Assembly (NCBI GenBank): GCA_004802725.1
Contig: SGPM01000458.1
Span: 1 to 17,325, forward strand
Source: Antrodiella citrinella
Lineage: Eukaryota; Basidiomycota; Agaricomycetes; Polyporales; Steccherinaceae
Reading direction: 5' to 3'
Length of the DNA stretch: 17,325 bases
The notes under the pieces are model-generated. The model was not told the origin of the DNA and searched no databases. It saw only the letters and a list, made by a program, of their open reading frames with translations. Below are positions 17,016 through 17,325 of this stretch, in pieces; within the stretch, counting starts at the first letter, position 1; each line of letters begins with the position of its first letter. The translations under genes were made by a program, and so were the position numbers.

Positions 17016-17058
17016 AAGTCGCAATAGAAATTGATAGACTTCGATTTCTATTCGACTT
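17016..17058. repeat. Long near-perfect palindrome after the hairpin array
   Basis: AAGTCGCAATAGAAAT is followed by a 12-base loop and then ATTTCTATTCGACTT, its reverse complement except for one extra C. The arms reuse the AAGTC and AATAG words of the array but in the opposite order, and the unpaired C next to AATAG recurs. A partial third arm (cgacttcgaatag) follows directly, so alternative pairings are possible. Confidence 0.8.
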
Positions 17059-17069
17059 CGAATAGATAA

Positions 17070-17205
17070 AGGGCGGGAAAAGTGGGGGTAGGTGCGTGTG
17101 GGAAAGTTGGGGGTAAGGTGCGTAAGAGTGGGGGTGGGGGTGAGATGAGGAGTATCTGAGGATGGGGGAATCTCCAGATGGGGGTGTCTCCTTGGGGGTA
17201 TCTCA
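17070..17205 (+). other. G-run tract with quadruplex potential
   Basis: The plus strand has repeated runs of three to five G (GGGCGGG, then about eight GGGGG runs) separated by short T/A-rich spacers between about 17070 and 17200. At least four runs lie close enough (17082-17136) to fit the usual intramolecular quadruplex pattern with loops a little long. The tract sits immediately upstream of the third copy of repeat B, whose start is at 17259. It could be the G-rich 3' part of a retroelement, but no polypurine tract touches the repeat start. Confidence 0.55.
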
Positions 17206-17258
17206 TCAGGTTCCTGGCTTCGGATGTCGGCCTTATATACTCTACGGGTAGTAGACGG

Positions 17259-17325
17259 TGATGCACCAGACGGGCTCCTGAACGCAGAAGTAACCCACCC
17301 AACAATGGGGGTACTCCAGGAGGAG
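17259..17325 (+). mobile_element. Repeat B, third copy, cut off by the window end
   Basis: The last 67 bp begin TGATGCACCAGACGGGCTCC and match the first 67 bp of the copies at 4722 and (reversed) 14753 with only one to three differences. All three copies begin at exactly the same base, while the sequence before it differs in each case, so TGATG marks a true element end. The forward orientation is the same as that of the left copy. Confidence 0.85.

Overview
The window looks like a transposon-rich stretch of nuclear DNA from a mushroom-forming basidiomycete (Agaricomycetes). The evidence is: genes split by very short introns (49-80 bp) with GTRNGT...YAG borders; a nuclear gene for mitochondrial ribosomal protein bL28m; a TET/JBP-type 2-oxoglutarate oxygenase fragment; a DUF6532-like fragment; the N-terminal half of a transposase type common in these fungi; and many LTR-type repeats. 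The species cannot be told from this sequence. Both window ends lie inside dispersed repeats, and ambiguous bases (n) cluster in and near repeat B, as expected for an assembly contig that broke at repeats.

Layout. 1-206 is one arm of a ~205-bp inverted repeat whose near-identical partner is 15969-16171. 207-461 is the 3' exon of a broken gene. 1125-1768 is a TET/JBP-like 2OG-Fe(II) oxygenase domain with one intron. 1884-2339 is a minus-strand protein remnant. 2345-2765 and 4136-4503 are two related LTRs in opposite orientation on either side of a DUF6532-like fragment (3001-3596). 4589-4721 is a Gag-like fragment cut by repeat B (4722-5817). 5818-7982 has no gene that could be modelled. 7983-8488 is bL28m and 9118-9562 a small Cys-rich protein in three exons. 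9857-10081 is the end of an unrecognised gene. 10125-11414 is a basidiomycete-type hypothetical gene with a coiled-coil tail. The last two were duplicated together: the second copy (about 11690-12869) is decayed, carries a solo LTR in its intron, and is cut off by the second, inverted copy of repeat B (12870-14753). That copy itself contains a nested LTR-like insertion (13654-14415). 14754-15985 is a truncated transposase. 16172-17258 holds an array of imperfect hairpins whose stems co-vary, a further palindrome and a G-run tract. The window ends in the first 67 bp of a third copy of repeat B.

Only bL28m, the small Cys-rich gene and the 409-residue gene look intact. Much of the rest is a record of insertions that can be read from the sequence: target-site duplications at 4131/4504 and 11867/12397 (exact) and 13649/14416 (one mismatch), two of them backed by an unoccupied homologous site inside this same window. 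The observation I find hardest to explain is the hairpin array at 16295-16884: about ten units share one architecture, while their stem sequences change in a compensatory way.
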